Shown piece after piece: positions 43,093-52,600 of a stretch of 64,000 nt of DNA. The stretch comes from Klebsormidium nitens. Its lineage: Eukaryota > Streptophyta > Klebsormidiophyceae > Klebsormidiales > Klebsormidiaceae. The stretch's first letter is position 1; each line of letters starts with the position of its first letter. The notes below the pieces were generated by a model that was not told the origin of the DNA, ran no database searches, and worked only from the letters and a program-made list of their open reading frames with translations. Location: positions 62,001 through 126,000 of the forward strand of contig DF237168.1 in NCBI GenBank assembly GCA_000708835.1, read 5' to 3'. The position numbers and the translations under genes are program-made.

Positions 43093-44328
43093 ATGGCCAG
43101 ATCTTTCTCGCAGACGTTGTCGGTCACCACGGTATATTCGATCGCATTTTTGAGCAACGTGAAGGAGTACCACTCCATCGAGATCTCAGACCAGGTGTAT
43201 GACGTGTACGTCAGGCTGAGAGAGCTCGTCACCGCGAATCACGGCCCGTTTCGGTTGGAGTATCAACACGTGGATGCCCTCGTCGGCGGAATGATGGACT
43301 TCGTACGGGATCATGCCATATCCATGATAAAGCAGGATGCCGTTATATTCTGCGATGAGGATGACCCCTTTCGAACGGCCAGGGAGGTGCACTTCCTGTA
43401 TGCGTCCGCGGTGGAGAGGGTCATATACAGGCAGGTGCTCTCGGCCTGCGTCGGCCCGGACGTGCCGGTCCGCATGATCGATCATTTTGCGAATCGGTGC
43501 TTCCTGTGGGTCAAGGGGTACCAGAGCCGGTGGAACGGACCGGAGGTCACGGAGAAGGACGTGGAGGCGGCCGTGAGCGCGAGTGCGGCGGAGTTCGGCT
43601 TGGGCGACGCGTCCGCGGTGGAGGTTCACTACGAGGCCAGGCGGCTGCCGGCGTACCTGCGCGGCGGGGGTGCGGCGAAGGACTCCGGCACGAAGGCGAA
43701 GCGCTTCGACGCGGCGGTGGAGCGCATCAGGGGGTCGTACGTCCGGTACATCAACGAGGTCCAGCACGACACGGAGAGCAGGGAGGCGCTCCGGGCCATC
43801 GCGGACGTCGCCGTCTGCGCGCACCTCGCGTACCCGCCGGCCAAGACGCACTTCGTGTTCGAGGACCTGCACCTGGGGGACCTGCGGAGGGACAAGAACC
43901 TGGGCCTCTTCGGGTGCACTCGGAAGGTCGCTGCGGCCCTCGTGCGCGAGCACGGCCGATCCCCGCCGGACGGTGCGGTCCTCCCTCGGGTGTTCACCCC
44001 CGAGTCCATGATGCGGCTGTTCGGGGTGGGCATGGACGAGGAACTGTCCACGAGGTCGTTGCGCGGCGTGGCCGACATCATCATGGGGGATCTGCTCATC
44101 GACGTCAAGACGTCCACGGAGCCGGGCGTCCAGGCGACGTGGGTAATCCAGCTGCTGTGTTATGCTGCTCTCGCGAGGCTGAAGGGGATGGTGGTGAACC
44201 ACATAGCGATCTACAACGCCCTATCCGGCACCTTCTGGAAGGCTCCGATCGGAGACTGGCACGCGGACGAGGAGTTGCTCGTCAGGATCAACAACGAGCT
44301 GTCGAAGGGCCGCCCGGAGGTCACGTGA
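43093..44328 (+). CDS. PD-(D/E)XK nuclease superfamily protein
   Basis: The 411-residue product has a mostly helical N-terminal half. The C-terminal ~110 residues carry GVADIIMGDLLIDVKTS followed by WVIQLLCYAAL, the PD-(D/E)XK pattern with Asp, Asp/Lys and a downstream Gln-Leu-Leu-Tyr motif as in RecB/Cas4-like and viral nucleases. It ends with IAIYNALSGTFWKAPI. A role in DNA repair, recombination or packaging is inferred. The stop overlaps the convergent OTU gene by eight bases. Confidence 0.75.
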   Translation: MARSFSQTLSVTTVYSIAFLSNVKEYHSIEISDQVYDVYVRLRELVTANHGPFRLEYQHVDALVGGMMDFVRDHAISMIKQDAVIFCDEDDPFRTAREVHFLYASAVERVIYRQVLSACVGPDVPVRMIDHFANRCFLWVKGYQSRWNGPEVTEKDVEAAVSASAAEFGLGDASAVEVHYEARRLPAYLRGGGAAKDSGTKAKRFDAAVERIRGSYVRYINEVQHDTESREALRAIADVAVCAHLAYPPAKTHFVFEDLHLGDLRRDKNLGLFGCTRKVAAALVREHGRSPPDGAVLPRVFTPESMMRLFGVGMDEELSTRSLRGVADIIMGDLLIDVKTSTEPGVQATWVIQLLCYAALARLKGMVVNHIAIYNALSGTFWKAPIGDWHADEELLVRINNELSKGRPEVT

Positions 44329-44833
44329 GGCGGGCGTAATCTTGCCTCACGAGAGGGGTGTAGTGCTTGGAGGAGGGGTCGAAACGGACGCGTATGGTGG
44401 CTTCGGGTCGCGGGAAGCGGTAGGCTTGGTCGGGCACCCCGGCCTGCACTACCGTGATGGTCGAGCGCAGTATCTGGGAGAGTGCGACGATCTCGGTGTT
44501 GCCGGCGAAGGTGGTCGGGTGCTTCATGTGCTTCAGGTATTGGACCGGATCGCGGATGGGTGGCCCCAGCGGGTCGCCCTCCGAGCTGCCGTACTCGAGC
44601 ATGATGAGGTCCTTGCCCGTGTCGAAGCCGTCCCCGAGTGGCTTGTCGTAGTGTCGGAGGACGTGGTGGACCGCTCGCTCCCTCAGTTTCAGGGAGGTTT
44701 CGTGGAGCTTCCGAGGGTCGGCGTAGACGGGCAGCCTCCCTTTCTTTTCGGCGAAGTATGCGGTCAGGACGGCGTGGAACAGACAAGAACCGTCGCCCGG
44801 CACCTCGAGTTCCTCGTAACCGTCGGCACCCAT
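44321..44833 (-). CDS. OTU-type cysteine protease-like protein
   Basis: The product carries PGDGSCLFHAV, the OTU catalytic Cys motif (D-G-x-C-L-F), a NTEIVALSQIL helix as in OTU enzymes, and SKHYTPLV at the end supplying the catalytic His. OTU enzymes remove ubiquitin and are used by several viruses to alter host signalling. The longer frame from 44962 overlaps a divergent gene; the ATG at 44833, preceded by a CTATATTATCC TATA-like element, gives 170 residues. Confidence 0.78.
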   Translation of the reverse strand: MGADGYEELEVPGDGSCLFHAVLTAYFAEKKGRLPVYADPRKLHETSLKLRERAVHHVLRHYDKPLGDGFDTGKDLIMLEYGSSEGDPLGPPIRDPVQYLKHMKHPTTFAGNTEIVALSQILRSTITVVQAGVPDQAYRFPRPEATIRVRFDPSSKHYTPLVRQDYARLT

Positions 44834-44879
44834 GCGTCCGTCTATGCCGGATAATATAGGCGCTTCGACAAAGAAGGGA

Positions 44880-45158
44880 ATGTGGACGAACGCATGGGAT
44901 GCGACGGTCGCCCTCTGCCGGCCGGTGGGCGGTACGCTGTTGGCCTTCATGACGTGCCACACGGTTCGCTACGCCGCGAATGCGGTCCACGTCCAATACT
45001 GCTCCAGGGGCTTCTTCAGCAGCATGCTATCCAACACGAGCGCCCCGTGTTATGCCTTGCGCAGACTCAGCGCGTCCCTGACCGATTCCACGGCCGCGCT
45101 GATCCTCACCGTAGGCCTCTCGGGCGTCATAGCGACCATGTGCAAACGGACCGGATGA
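44880..45158 (+). CDS. Small Cys-rich membrane protein
   Basis: The 92-residue product has two hydrophobic segments (GGTLLAFMTCHTVRYAA and ALILTVGLSGVIATM) and several Cys residues. It diverges from the OTU gene across 46 bases that hold a TATA-like ATAATATAGG. No family is recognised. It resembles in style the other small membrane proteins of the window, for example the one at 55089. Confidence 0.5.
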   Translation: MWTNAWDATVALCRPVGGTLLAFMTCHTVRYAANAVHVQYCSRGFFSSMLSNTSAPCYALRRLSASLTDSTAALILTVGLSGVIATMCKRTG

Positions 45159-45261
45159 GCCGCGGAGGGATCCGATCGATGATAGATAGAGTGCATCACG
45201 GATCAATTAGCTCTCAAAAACTGCTCCACGCCGGAATACGCCTCGTTGACTATGGAGCACA

Positions 45262-45516
45262 TCAGCCAGGAAGGCCACAAGCTTTCGTACACGTATGAGC
45301 TTTTGCTCGTCGCGGGCACTTTTGAACGTGTTGCATCTGGGCGATCAGAGTCTGACATTGTGGCGACGTCGTGTCTGTAATTTCCTGCATTCTTCGAGCA
45401 TTTTCCGCCTCTAAACATTGAGAGAAGGTCATACCTGTCCCAAACGTACCTCGGATAATATCAAACAGGCCGGAGAGCATCTCATCATATGTGATTGACG
45501 GTTTGCAGTTTGCCAT
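45262..45516 (-). CDS. Small Cys-containing open frame in a lower-GC patch
   Basis: The 84-residue product starts MANCKPSITYDEMLSGLFDI and ends in a Cys/His-rich stretch (VQKCPRRAKAHTCTKACG). It lies in a 45.2-46.1 kb stretch with lower GC than neighbouring genes, so codon bias is of little help. No family is recognised. A partial zinc site is possible. Confidence 0.4.
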   Translation of the reverse strand: MANCKPSITYDEMLSGLFDIIRGTFGTGMTFSQCLEAENARRMQEITDTTSPQCQTLIAQMQHVQKCPRRAKAHTCTKACGLPG

Positions 45517-45678
45517 TTACTTAGTGGCACGAAAAGATTAAATTGCATCTCCTTCGTACATGGATATCATTGTGCATGAAAAGCCCATGTGTGGCACAAC
45601 ACCTTGCCTGAAAGAACCGGAAATGAACGTGCGCTGAGGATGCAAGGGGCCTAAGATGATGAGTTAGACCCGCAAATC

Positions 45679-46110
45679 ATGCTGCTCCTCCAAAAGCATG
45701 TCGATGTCGGTCGTTTTCGAAGGACCTCGTCGAATTCGTGTAGATTCATGTATAGCCATCGCGGTCGATTGCTCGGTTTTTTTGGCGACAGCATGATAGT
45801 CGTAATGACGTCTCTGGATGCGACAAGCCGATCACTCCATCATATATTTCCAGTTGGATCTATCGTACTCGTAAATCCAACCCATGACTATTGGTCCACT
45901 ACCCCCGACATACTAGGTCTTGTTTACGAAACATATGTCCATGAAGGAACCAAGATGTATGCTGTTTTGATGCAGAAACGTCGCGACTTATATGACATGA
46001 GACATTTCAAAAGAAGCACGGAAGCCTTGTCGGAAGAGTTGTGTTGCCAGCATCTAGAGGAACATCGGCTTGAGCTGGCGCCATCGACCACTGGCAGTCG
46101 TCTGGAGTAA
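45679..46110 (+). CDS. Uncharacterised open frame in a lower-GC patch
   Basis: The 143-residue product has a segment IFPVGSIVLVNPTHDYWSTT followed by DILGLVYETYVHEGTKMYAVLM, which looks like a small beta-barrel, with a charged helical end. Base composition is clearly lower in GC than the flanking genes, suggesting later arrival or different constraint. The ATG at 45679 is used; another ATG lies near 45748. No family is recognised. Confidence 0.45.
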   Translation: MLLLQKHVDVGRFRRTSSNSCRFMYSHRGRLLGFFGDSMIVVMTSLDATSRSLHHIFPVGSIVLVNPTHDYWSTTPDILGLVYETYVHEGTKMYAVLMQKRRDLYDMRHFKRSTEALSEELCCQHLEEHRLELAPSTTGSRLE

Positions 46111-46126
46111 GACCCGGGAAACGGGA

Positions 46127-47704
46127 TCACCAGTACTCGGGATCGAGGGGCCGGTAATCGTTGCTCCAGAAGCCGTCGTTGGCGGTCGGGTTCCCGAGGA
46201 CCTCGTCGAGCTCGTCGTCCTCGTCTGGGTCCGCGGTGGAGTCCGGGTCTGAGTCGGTCGTGACTGCCGCGTATCCGAGGAGCGGATTCGGCTCGTACCC
46301 GGGGTTGAGGATCTTGTCGTCGAATGCGGCGGTGGATTTCGGGACCAGGTATCGGATCGAGGCGATGATAGAGTGGTTGACGCCCTTGAAGTCGTAGGGA
46401 GTGACGCCATCCGGCCTGACGAATCGGAAGGTGAATGTGGAGAGGGAGTTGATGGGGTGGACCCGACGTGGGGTGACCGCGTTGTAATCGAGGCGGCTCG
46501 TCGCGAAGCCTACGACCGCCAGCGTGAACCTGGCGAGCCCGAACGTGTACTTCTCGAAGGCCCTGCTCCTGAGGGTGTGGCTCTCGATCTCGTCGCACCG
46601 GAGCATGCAGTAGCTGTCTCCGACCAGGTTGAGGATGCCGGGCCCGATGATGGTCTGCGTGGACTGTGTGACCTGCACGTTCATGAGCGGGTTCCAGTGG
46701 CCCGAAGTCCAGCCGTTCCAAGACGCCCCTCCGTCGGATGACGCTTTCACGAGAGCGTTGCCGGAAGACCCCGCGTAGAGGCCGTCCGACGGTCCTTGAG
46801 CGGAGACCACGAGCCATGCGTTCTTGCCGACGGTCAGACCTATCTCGGTCTGGAGCTGCAGCGTCGTGAGACCGTGGTCGCCGCACTCCTGAGCCGCGAC
46901 GGAGGTCGGCGGGCAGAGCGGGGCCCCGGGAGCGGACTCGACCTCGTCGTCGGACGCGATATAGAAAGTGACGGCACCCGCCAACGGAGCCACTATGTTG
47001 AAGGCGAGCGTGATGCGGTCGATCAGCCCGCTCTGTTCGGGGCTGAACCTGATGCCGACGAGTCGCGGTACTGTAGGGGCGGAGGGGTCCGCGAATGGGA
47101 TCACGGTGTCCGCGACATCCTGGGTGGAGAAGGTGCTGGCGGGGATCGGGTCTTTGGCGATGCTGGAGTATACCGCGGGCGCGTGCACCGGATCCCGGCA
47201 CGAGAAGCGATCGCCCAGGTACCTGTGGTTGGCGGCGTACTCATCGAAGCCGATGACCGGCTTGACCGTGGACCGCTCGTCGGCGAAGATGTGAAAGGGG
47301 ATGTTGGGTGCCGTGAAGGTGATCAGGTTCTTGAGCTCCGGTGGTGTCGAGACGGAGCGCGCGGAGACCGTACATCCGGGGAGGGCGGAGAGCTTGGAAT
47401 TGATGTCCGATACGAGAGACGTGTCGGTGTGGTCGCCGGTGGTCATTTCGATGGTCGTGGGCCCTTTCCCGTAGTCGATACACAGCCTATTGCAGACGGT
47501 GTCTACGGCGTACTGGGTCCTGGGAATGGTACCATCGATGATGTCTATGCCGACCACGTTATGGAAGGGCGAGTCGAATTGGACGGCGTACAGGTTGGGC
47601 TCGGGAAATATCCTTCGGTCGCGCGTGTCCGAGTCCACGATGAAAAGATACGACTCTTCTACGCTGTTTTCTAGCAGGAATTGAATGTCGTCGATGGTCC
47701 CCAT
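46127..47704 (-). CDS. Conserved virion protein (minor capsid type)
   Basis: The 525-residue product begins with an N-terminal region then ESYLFIVDSDTRDRRIFPEPNLYAVQFD and PFHNVVGIDIIDGTIPRTQYAVD. This SRD...PEPN-Y-V.FD...NV.GI.I.D..IPRT pattern marks a structural family conserved in nucleocytoviruses. Beta-rich repeats make up the rest, and the C-terminus is acidic (DPDEDDELDEVLG). A second member with SGSRDR and YPDANRF begins at 63721. The start is the ATG at 47704, facing the macro-like gene. Confidence 0.85.
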   Translation of the reverse strand: MGTIDDIQFLLENSVEESYLFIVDSDTRDRRIFPEPNLYAVQFDSPFHNVVGIDIIDGTIPRTQYAVDTVCNRLCIDYGKGPTTIEMTTGDHTDTSLVSDINSKLSALPGCTVSARSVSTPPELKNLITFTAPNIPFHIFADERSTVKPVIGFDEYAANHRYLGDRFSCRDPVHAPAVYSSIAKDPIPASTFSTQDVADTVIPFADPSAPTVPRLVGIRFSPEQSGLIDRITLAFNIVAPLAGAVTFYIASDDEVESAPGAPLCPPTSVAAQECGDHGLTTLQLQTEIGLTVGKNAWLVVSAQGPSDGLYAGSSGNALVKASSDGGASWNGWTSGHWNPLMNVQVTQSTQTIIGPGILNLVGDSYCMLRCDEIESHTLRSRAFEKYTFGLARFTLAVVGFATSRLDYNAVTPRRVHPINSLSTFTFRFVRPDGVTPYDFKGVNHSIIASIRYLVPKSTAAFDDKILNPGYEPNPLLGYAAVTTDSDPDSTADPDEDDELDEVLGNPTANDGFWSNDYRPLDPEYW

Positions 47705-47791
47705 GCGCTCTCTCTGGTGACGTGGTTCGAAGAGAAGGTCTGTCGGAACGCACTTCGCGTCGCTCGACTTTCGTCCCGCGTGTCATGCATC

Positions 47792-48346
47792 ATGCTCGGG
47801 CTGGTGTTCTTCGACGAGAACCCATTGCTCTTGGATGCCGTCCGCAGCGCGGTGGGCCGACCGGGGGTGGCCACGGTCCGCACGGTGCTCATCGAATGGA
47901 GGGTCATGAGCATGAGGGATGCGGTCGATTCGGACATGGATGCAGTCTTCGCGTACGTCAATTGTTCGCCGGACGATGATGCATGGGACGCGTTGGAGGA
48001 TGCGTTCCCCACGTTGCGGGAAGAGGCCGCGACGACGTGTGATGGGCTGGGGCTCACTCCGGCGCGGCGCCGAGCTGGGACGCCGGGACATACCATATGC
48101 GTCGACGTGGGCCGGGGGCCGCTGGTCGTTATATACGGTGCCGCGGAAGCGGGCACGCCATACGAAGGTTTCTCGGCCATGCTGCGGCTCGCTCCCGAGC
48201 GTTGTACGATCGGCATCCCGTGCGTGGGGAACATATTCGGAACACGCTCCACGTCGAGAGAGGTCGTAGACGGCTTGATGAGGGCACTAGACGACACGGT
48301 CCGCGCGCCGTGCGGCGGTTTTTCAGACGGTCTTTGCGGCCAGTAA
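47792..48346 (+). CDS. Macro-domain-like protein
   Basis: The product from the ATG at 47792 has MLGLVFFDENPLLLDAVRSAV, a strand-helix start like viral macro proteins. A central VFAYVNCSPDD stands where macro domains have the VNxAN ADP-ribose loop, and TIGIPCVGNIFGT resembles the second ligand loop. The Asn-rich motif is altered, so ADP-ribose binding is uncertain. The frame extends upstream to a TTG at 47681, but an ATG is preferred. The 3' end overlaps PCNA by 24 bases (convergent). Confidence 0.55.
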   Translation: MLGLVFFDENPLLLDAVRSAVGRPGVATVRTVLIEWRVMSMRDAVDSDMDAVFAYVNCSPDDDAWDALEDAFPTLREEAATTCDGLGLTPARRRAGTPGHTICVDVGRGPLVVIYGAAEAGTPYEGFSAMLRLAPERCTIGIPCVGNIFGTRSTSREVVDGLMRALDDTVRAPCGGFSDGLCGQ

Positions 48347-49093
48347 CATACGGATGTGTCCGAGGTTGCCTACGGCGTACTGCACTACGAGCGGAAAGTC
48401 GGCCTGGAGCCAGAGCGAGCAGGTGGTGCTCAGGGTGCTGGCCTTCGAGAACAGATACAGAAGCTTAAGCGAGAACGACAGGTCGATCTCGTCGTCGGTC
48501 TCGTTGACCTCCGATGTCTCCAGGATGGTGCGCTGGCTCGCGAAATCGCCCGACGTCTCGAAGATGACCTCTCGCTTCTTCATTCGCACCCTCAGGACCG
48601 TGCCGACGGTCAGCATGTCCCTGATGAGGCGCTGGAAGTCGACGGACGCCATGGTGATGCAGGTGGTCATCTCCACGGTGGGCACCTTGACGTGGTCGTC
48701 GTCGATGTCCAGCAGGCGGAGCCTGTAGAAGGTCTTCGACTTCTTCTCGCTGTTCTGGATGATGATCTCGAGATCGTTGGGGCAGTCCTCCTCGATCTGG
48801 AGGGTGAGGGTGTCCTGGCTGGACACGGTCTTGAGGAGCTTGTACAGGTTCTGCACGTTGAGGCCGATCACCACCGTCTCGGGGCAGTGGAAGACCTCGA
48901 AGTTCTGCGCCTCCAGGAAGCAGTGGCACAGGGTCACCTGAGCGGAGTCCATCGCGAGGACCTTGATGCCGGAAGCGTTGACGACGACGTTCACATCGTT
49001 GAGCAATTCCTTGAGCACCTCGAAGAGGCCCTTGAGGGAGCTGCCCTGTACCGTCCGTATGTGCATGCTGTACTTGCCGTCGGGGGACGCCAT
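48323..49093 (-). CDS. PCNA-like DNA sliding clamp
   Basis: The 256-residue product shows the two-domain clamp fold: an N-terminal strand with NVVVNASGIKVLAMDSAQVTLC, the interdomain region, and FSLKLLYLFSKASTLSTTC with PLVVQYAVGNLGHIRMLLA at the end. Trimers encircle DNA and tether polymerase B (encoded at 13-18 kb). Length and motifs are typical. The start at 49093 follows an ATGG context; a TTAAG lies upstream. Confidence 0.9.
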   Translation of the reverse strand: MASPDGKYSMHIRTVQGSSLKGLFEVLKELLNDVNVVVNASGIKVLAMDSAQVTLCHCFLEAQNFEVFHCPETVVIGLNVQNLYKLLKTVSSQDTLTLQIEEDCPNDLEIIIQNSEKKSKTFYRLRLLDIDDDHVKVPTVEMTTCITMASVDFQRLIRDMLTVGTVLRVRMKKREVIFETSGDFASQRTILETSEVNETDDEIDLSFSLKLLYLFSKASTLSTTCSLWLQADFPLVVQYAVGNLGHIRMLLAAKTV

Positions 49094-49149
49094 CGTGGTT
49101 CGGGTCGGGCCTTGCGAGACATCGTACCCTGAGCTTTCTTAAGTGTCGC

Positions 49150-49530
49150 TCAGAACGAGCAGTACCACTCGGGGGCCATGGTGACGGACGGATGCTCGGC
49201 GTTGAAGTCGACGAAGCGGAGGGTCGAAGAGTCGGCGTGCCTCGAACACTCGACCGCCGGTCGAGTCTCGGAACTCCCTGGCGCCCCATCGGAAGCGGCA
49301 CCTTCGCCCCCGCGCGTCGGCAGGGAGCTGAGCCAACGGAAGGCCTCGCTGCCCTGGTAGAGACGCCCCTCGTAAACGACGCAGGGAACTTCGGCGATGC
49401 GATGCCGCGGTCGCTGCACGCTCACATCCACGGTCCTGAGGTTCGCCGCCAGGGATGGGATCCGCCGCACGCCGTTTATCAAGTCCTTGCTGAAGGCACA
49501 GCGAGGATGGAAATACAACACGTTGTCCAT
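49150..49530 (-). CDS. Thioredoxin/glutaredoxin-like protein
   Basis: The 126-residue product begins MDNVLYFHPRCAFSKDLI, a C-x-x-S variant of the glutaredoxin active site. It continues RTVDVSVQRPRHRIAEVPCVVYEGRLYQGSEAFRWL, the strand with the cis-Pro loop (EVP) and helix of the thioredoxin fold. It may act in disulfide formation or exchange in virion assembly. An ATG at 49551 gives seven more residues and is also possible. Confidence 0.65.
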   Translation of the reverse strand: MDNVLYFHPRCAFSKDLINGVRRIPSLAANLRTVDVSVQRPRHRIAEVPCVVYEGRLYQGSEAFRWLSSLPTRGGEGAASDGAPGSSETRPAVECSRHADSSTLRFVDFNAEHPSVTMAPEWYCSF

Positions 49531-49620
49531 CTCACGCGGTAGTGATACCATCGAAAGAAACAAATACCGCGACAGCGCGGAGGAACCAGAGTCTTTTATG
49601 TCGCACCAGTGTAGGAATCT

Positions 49621-52600
49621 ATGGAGGATCCCTATGCGGTGCTGAGTCGGATCCTCGAGAGTCCGCTCAAGAGGCCCTTCCAGATCACGGTCGAGAGCAC
49701 GTACGCCAGTACGCTCACGGTGACGGCGGACGACGGTGGTTACATGGTGGAACATTCGAATCGAGCCTTACCGGTTCGAAGGTGGCAGACGGTCCCCGAA
49801 ACCGTGCGAGCGGTGGTCGACTCCATGAGCGTAGGCCGCATACGAAAGCTCACGCTCAAACCGAAGGGTAACATCAGGACCACGTACGCCTTGTTCGATG
49901 CAACGGGAGGTAAGACGCATGAGGTGGCGAACATCCTGGCCGGGCTGACGCCGAGGAACATTCGAGCGAGAGACAGGGGTGCCGCCGCTGCACCGGTTCC
50001 CGTTCCGGCTCGGAGGGGTTTCAAGGCTCCGGACCCCGACGAGTCGCCGCCGTCGATGCCTCCTTCCCGTCTCGCCCCCCCTAGAGGCGCGGTTCGGGCC
50101 GCCGCGCCGAGCGGTGCTGCTGTCGCCAGGGGGGTCTTCGGGCCTCCGAATCCGTCGAGAGGTCCCTTTCGAGGTGCGGTTCAGCCCGTAGTCCCGAGGC
50201 GTGTGCCCGTCGTTCGTAGCGCCGCTCCGATAGGTGTGCCGGCCGTGTTGCGTCCGGAAGACAACATGCTCGTCGACGACAGGCGTAACGAAGTGATATC
50301 CTTCGAGGCCAGCGCGTCGGGTGCGATCTTCGTGAAGAGACTATTCGACAGGACTCGACGGACCTCTAAGGAGGTGGTGCTGAAGATCTACCCACGGAGA
50401 CGCGGTGGTATGACGGCGGCGGACGCTTCCGGTGGGAGTACGGAGTACTTCTTGTATGGGTACTGCAACAAGATGTTGGACCTCGGCATCACCGCCGGCA
50501 TCATGCGGATGGTGGAGGCTCCGCATCTCTCGCATCTCTCGACGAATCAGCAGCTGGTGGGTAAGGAGCAGCATGTCGTGCAGCTGGTGCGCAGATACAC
50601 CGCCAAAAAGGGGATCCAGAAGGGGATACGCCCCGATGAAGTCCGGGGACGCGGCTCCTTCGCGACGGAGTACGTCGACGGCATGCTGTTGGCGGATTTG
50701 TTCACGAGAGACTCACTGACTGAGCCACAGCTCTGGTGCGTGTTCATAGACGTGCTGTACACCATCGAGTGCTTGGTCCGGGTGGGAATCCTGCACTTGG
50801 ATTTGCATTTGAATAATGTTATGCTGGTGGCGACCTCGGATATCGGGCACAAATCCTACGAATACACAGACAGGACGGGGAGGAAGACCGTCTTCTATCT
50901 ACCGTCTTTCGGTTATGACGTCAAGGTGTACGACTTCGATCGAGGCGTGAAGCACGAACCCCGCCCGTTCGGTGCTTCCGTTCGTGCGGAATTCAAAGGT
51001 GTGGTCGCGAACGGATTACTGACCGAAGATGCGTACGACCGTCAAGTCCGTTGGCCCTATACGAACCCCGACAACCCGAATCGCTACGATGTGGACGCTT
51101 TCAAGTTCGCCAATACACTCACCGCAGCACTCTCGACGAAGCCATATAGCGCCCCCGGCTTGCTGCGTTTTTTGAACACCGCTTATAAAAGTCCGTTCGT
51201 CGCTGGGTTCAGACAGAACACGGATGCCGACGGATTCGGTTTCCCCAGCGTCGTCATAACCGACACGTATCCCACTTCCGACCAGCTCTTCGACGGGATC
51301 TTCAAAACGAAACCGGACCTGCTCAGGCCCGTCCCCGGAGCGTCCCGCAGCGTGTCGATGCAGAGTCTATACACGGATATCGGGACGATCGAGGCGACCC
51401 GGCAGGAGGCCCAGAGGAGGGCTCAGGAAGAGACGAAGGCGGAGGAGGCCCAGAGGAGGGCTCAGGAAGCGGCGAAGGCGGAGGCGGCCCGGCAGGAAGC
51501 CAAGATGAGGGCTCAGGAAGCGGCGAGGGCGGAGGCGGCTCGGCAGGAGGCCCAGACGAGGGCTCTCGAAGAGGCGAAGGCGGAGGCGGCCCGGCAGGAA
51601 GCCAAGATGAGGGCTCAGGAAGCGGCGAGGGCGGAGGCGGCCCGGCAGGAGGCCCAGACGAGGGCTGAGGAAGAGGCGAAGGCCGAGGATGCCCGGCAGG
51701 AAGCCCAGAGGAGGGTCGAGGAAGAGGGAGAGGGTGCGGAAGATGACACCCAGAGGCCAGACACGACGGCAGCAGAGAAGGCTGCTGCGATGCGAGACGC
51801 GGCGAGACGGGAAGTGGATGAGTTATGGGCGCAGGCGGAGCTCAAGAGGGCAAAATCGAAACAGACGACCGGCCGTGTGGCGGAACCCGTTCGCGAGGAG
51901 GCGACGACGGTGAGACCGATTCCACTCCAGTCGCACGAGGATGTGGCCCGGGGTAAAGCCCTGGAGATCGAGAGGTGGTTGAAAGAGGAGTATGGGAAGA
52001 ACCTGGAGAGAGGCGTCGAGAGCGCGTCGGCGTTTCTGATATCGGATGCGGAAAGAAGAGCTTCTGCGAAGCGAGTAGAGATCGGAAGGAAGGGTGAGCG
52101 CAGAGTCGGATTCTCTCCCATCGATGACGTCCGTACGTTGCCACCGAAGAGTCCTCTAGAAGGGTCGGAACAAGGCGACCGGGGGGACGGCGATCCCGAT
52201 GGTGGAGAAGGACGAACCGAGGAGGGACCACTCGGTCGAGGGCTGGATGCTCTCAAAAGAGAGGTCATGGAACGCCTCGCAGCACTGAAGCGGTCGTTCG
52301 AGGAAACCTCGTGGGATGAGCGGGAGACGTCTCTGCCAGAGCGGCCTGATACGGGAAACTCGGAGGCGAGCGGACGGGCATGGATCGTCGAAGAAGCGAA
52401 ACGACGTCTCGAGGCGATCGGGGATCGGCGGCCGGCGGAGATGCGATTGATATCGAAGAGCCTCGAGAGGGTCTCTCGGGGTCACGAGGGGGTGAGATCG
52501 AGCGTGGTCGCTACGGGCCCCGGCAACGAACGGGGCGCCGTCTTTCGCACCGATGGTGACATCGAGAGCGCGGCCGTGAGATTCGTGAAGGAACAGGACG

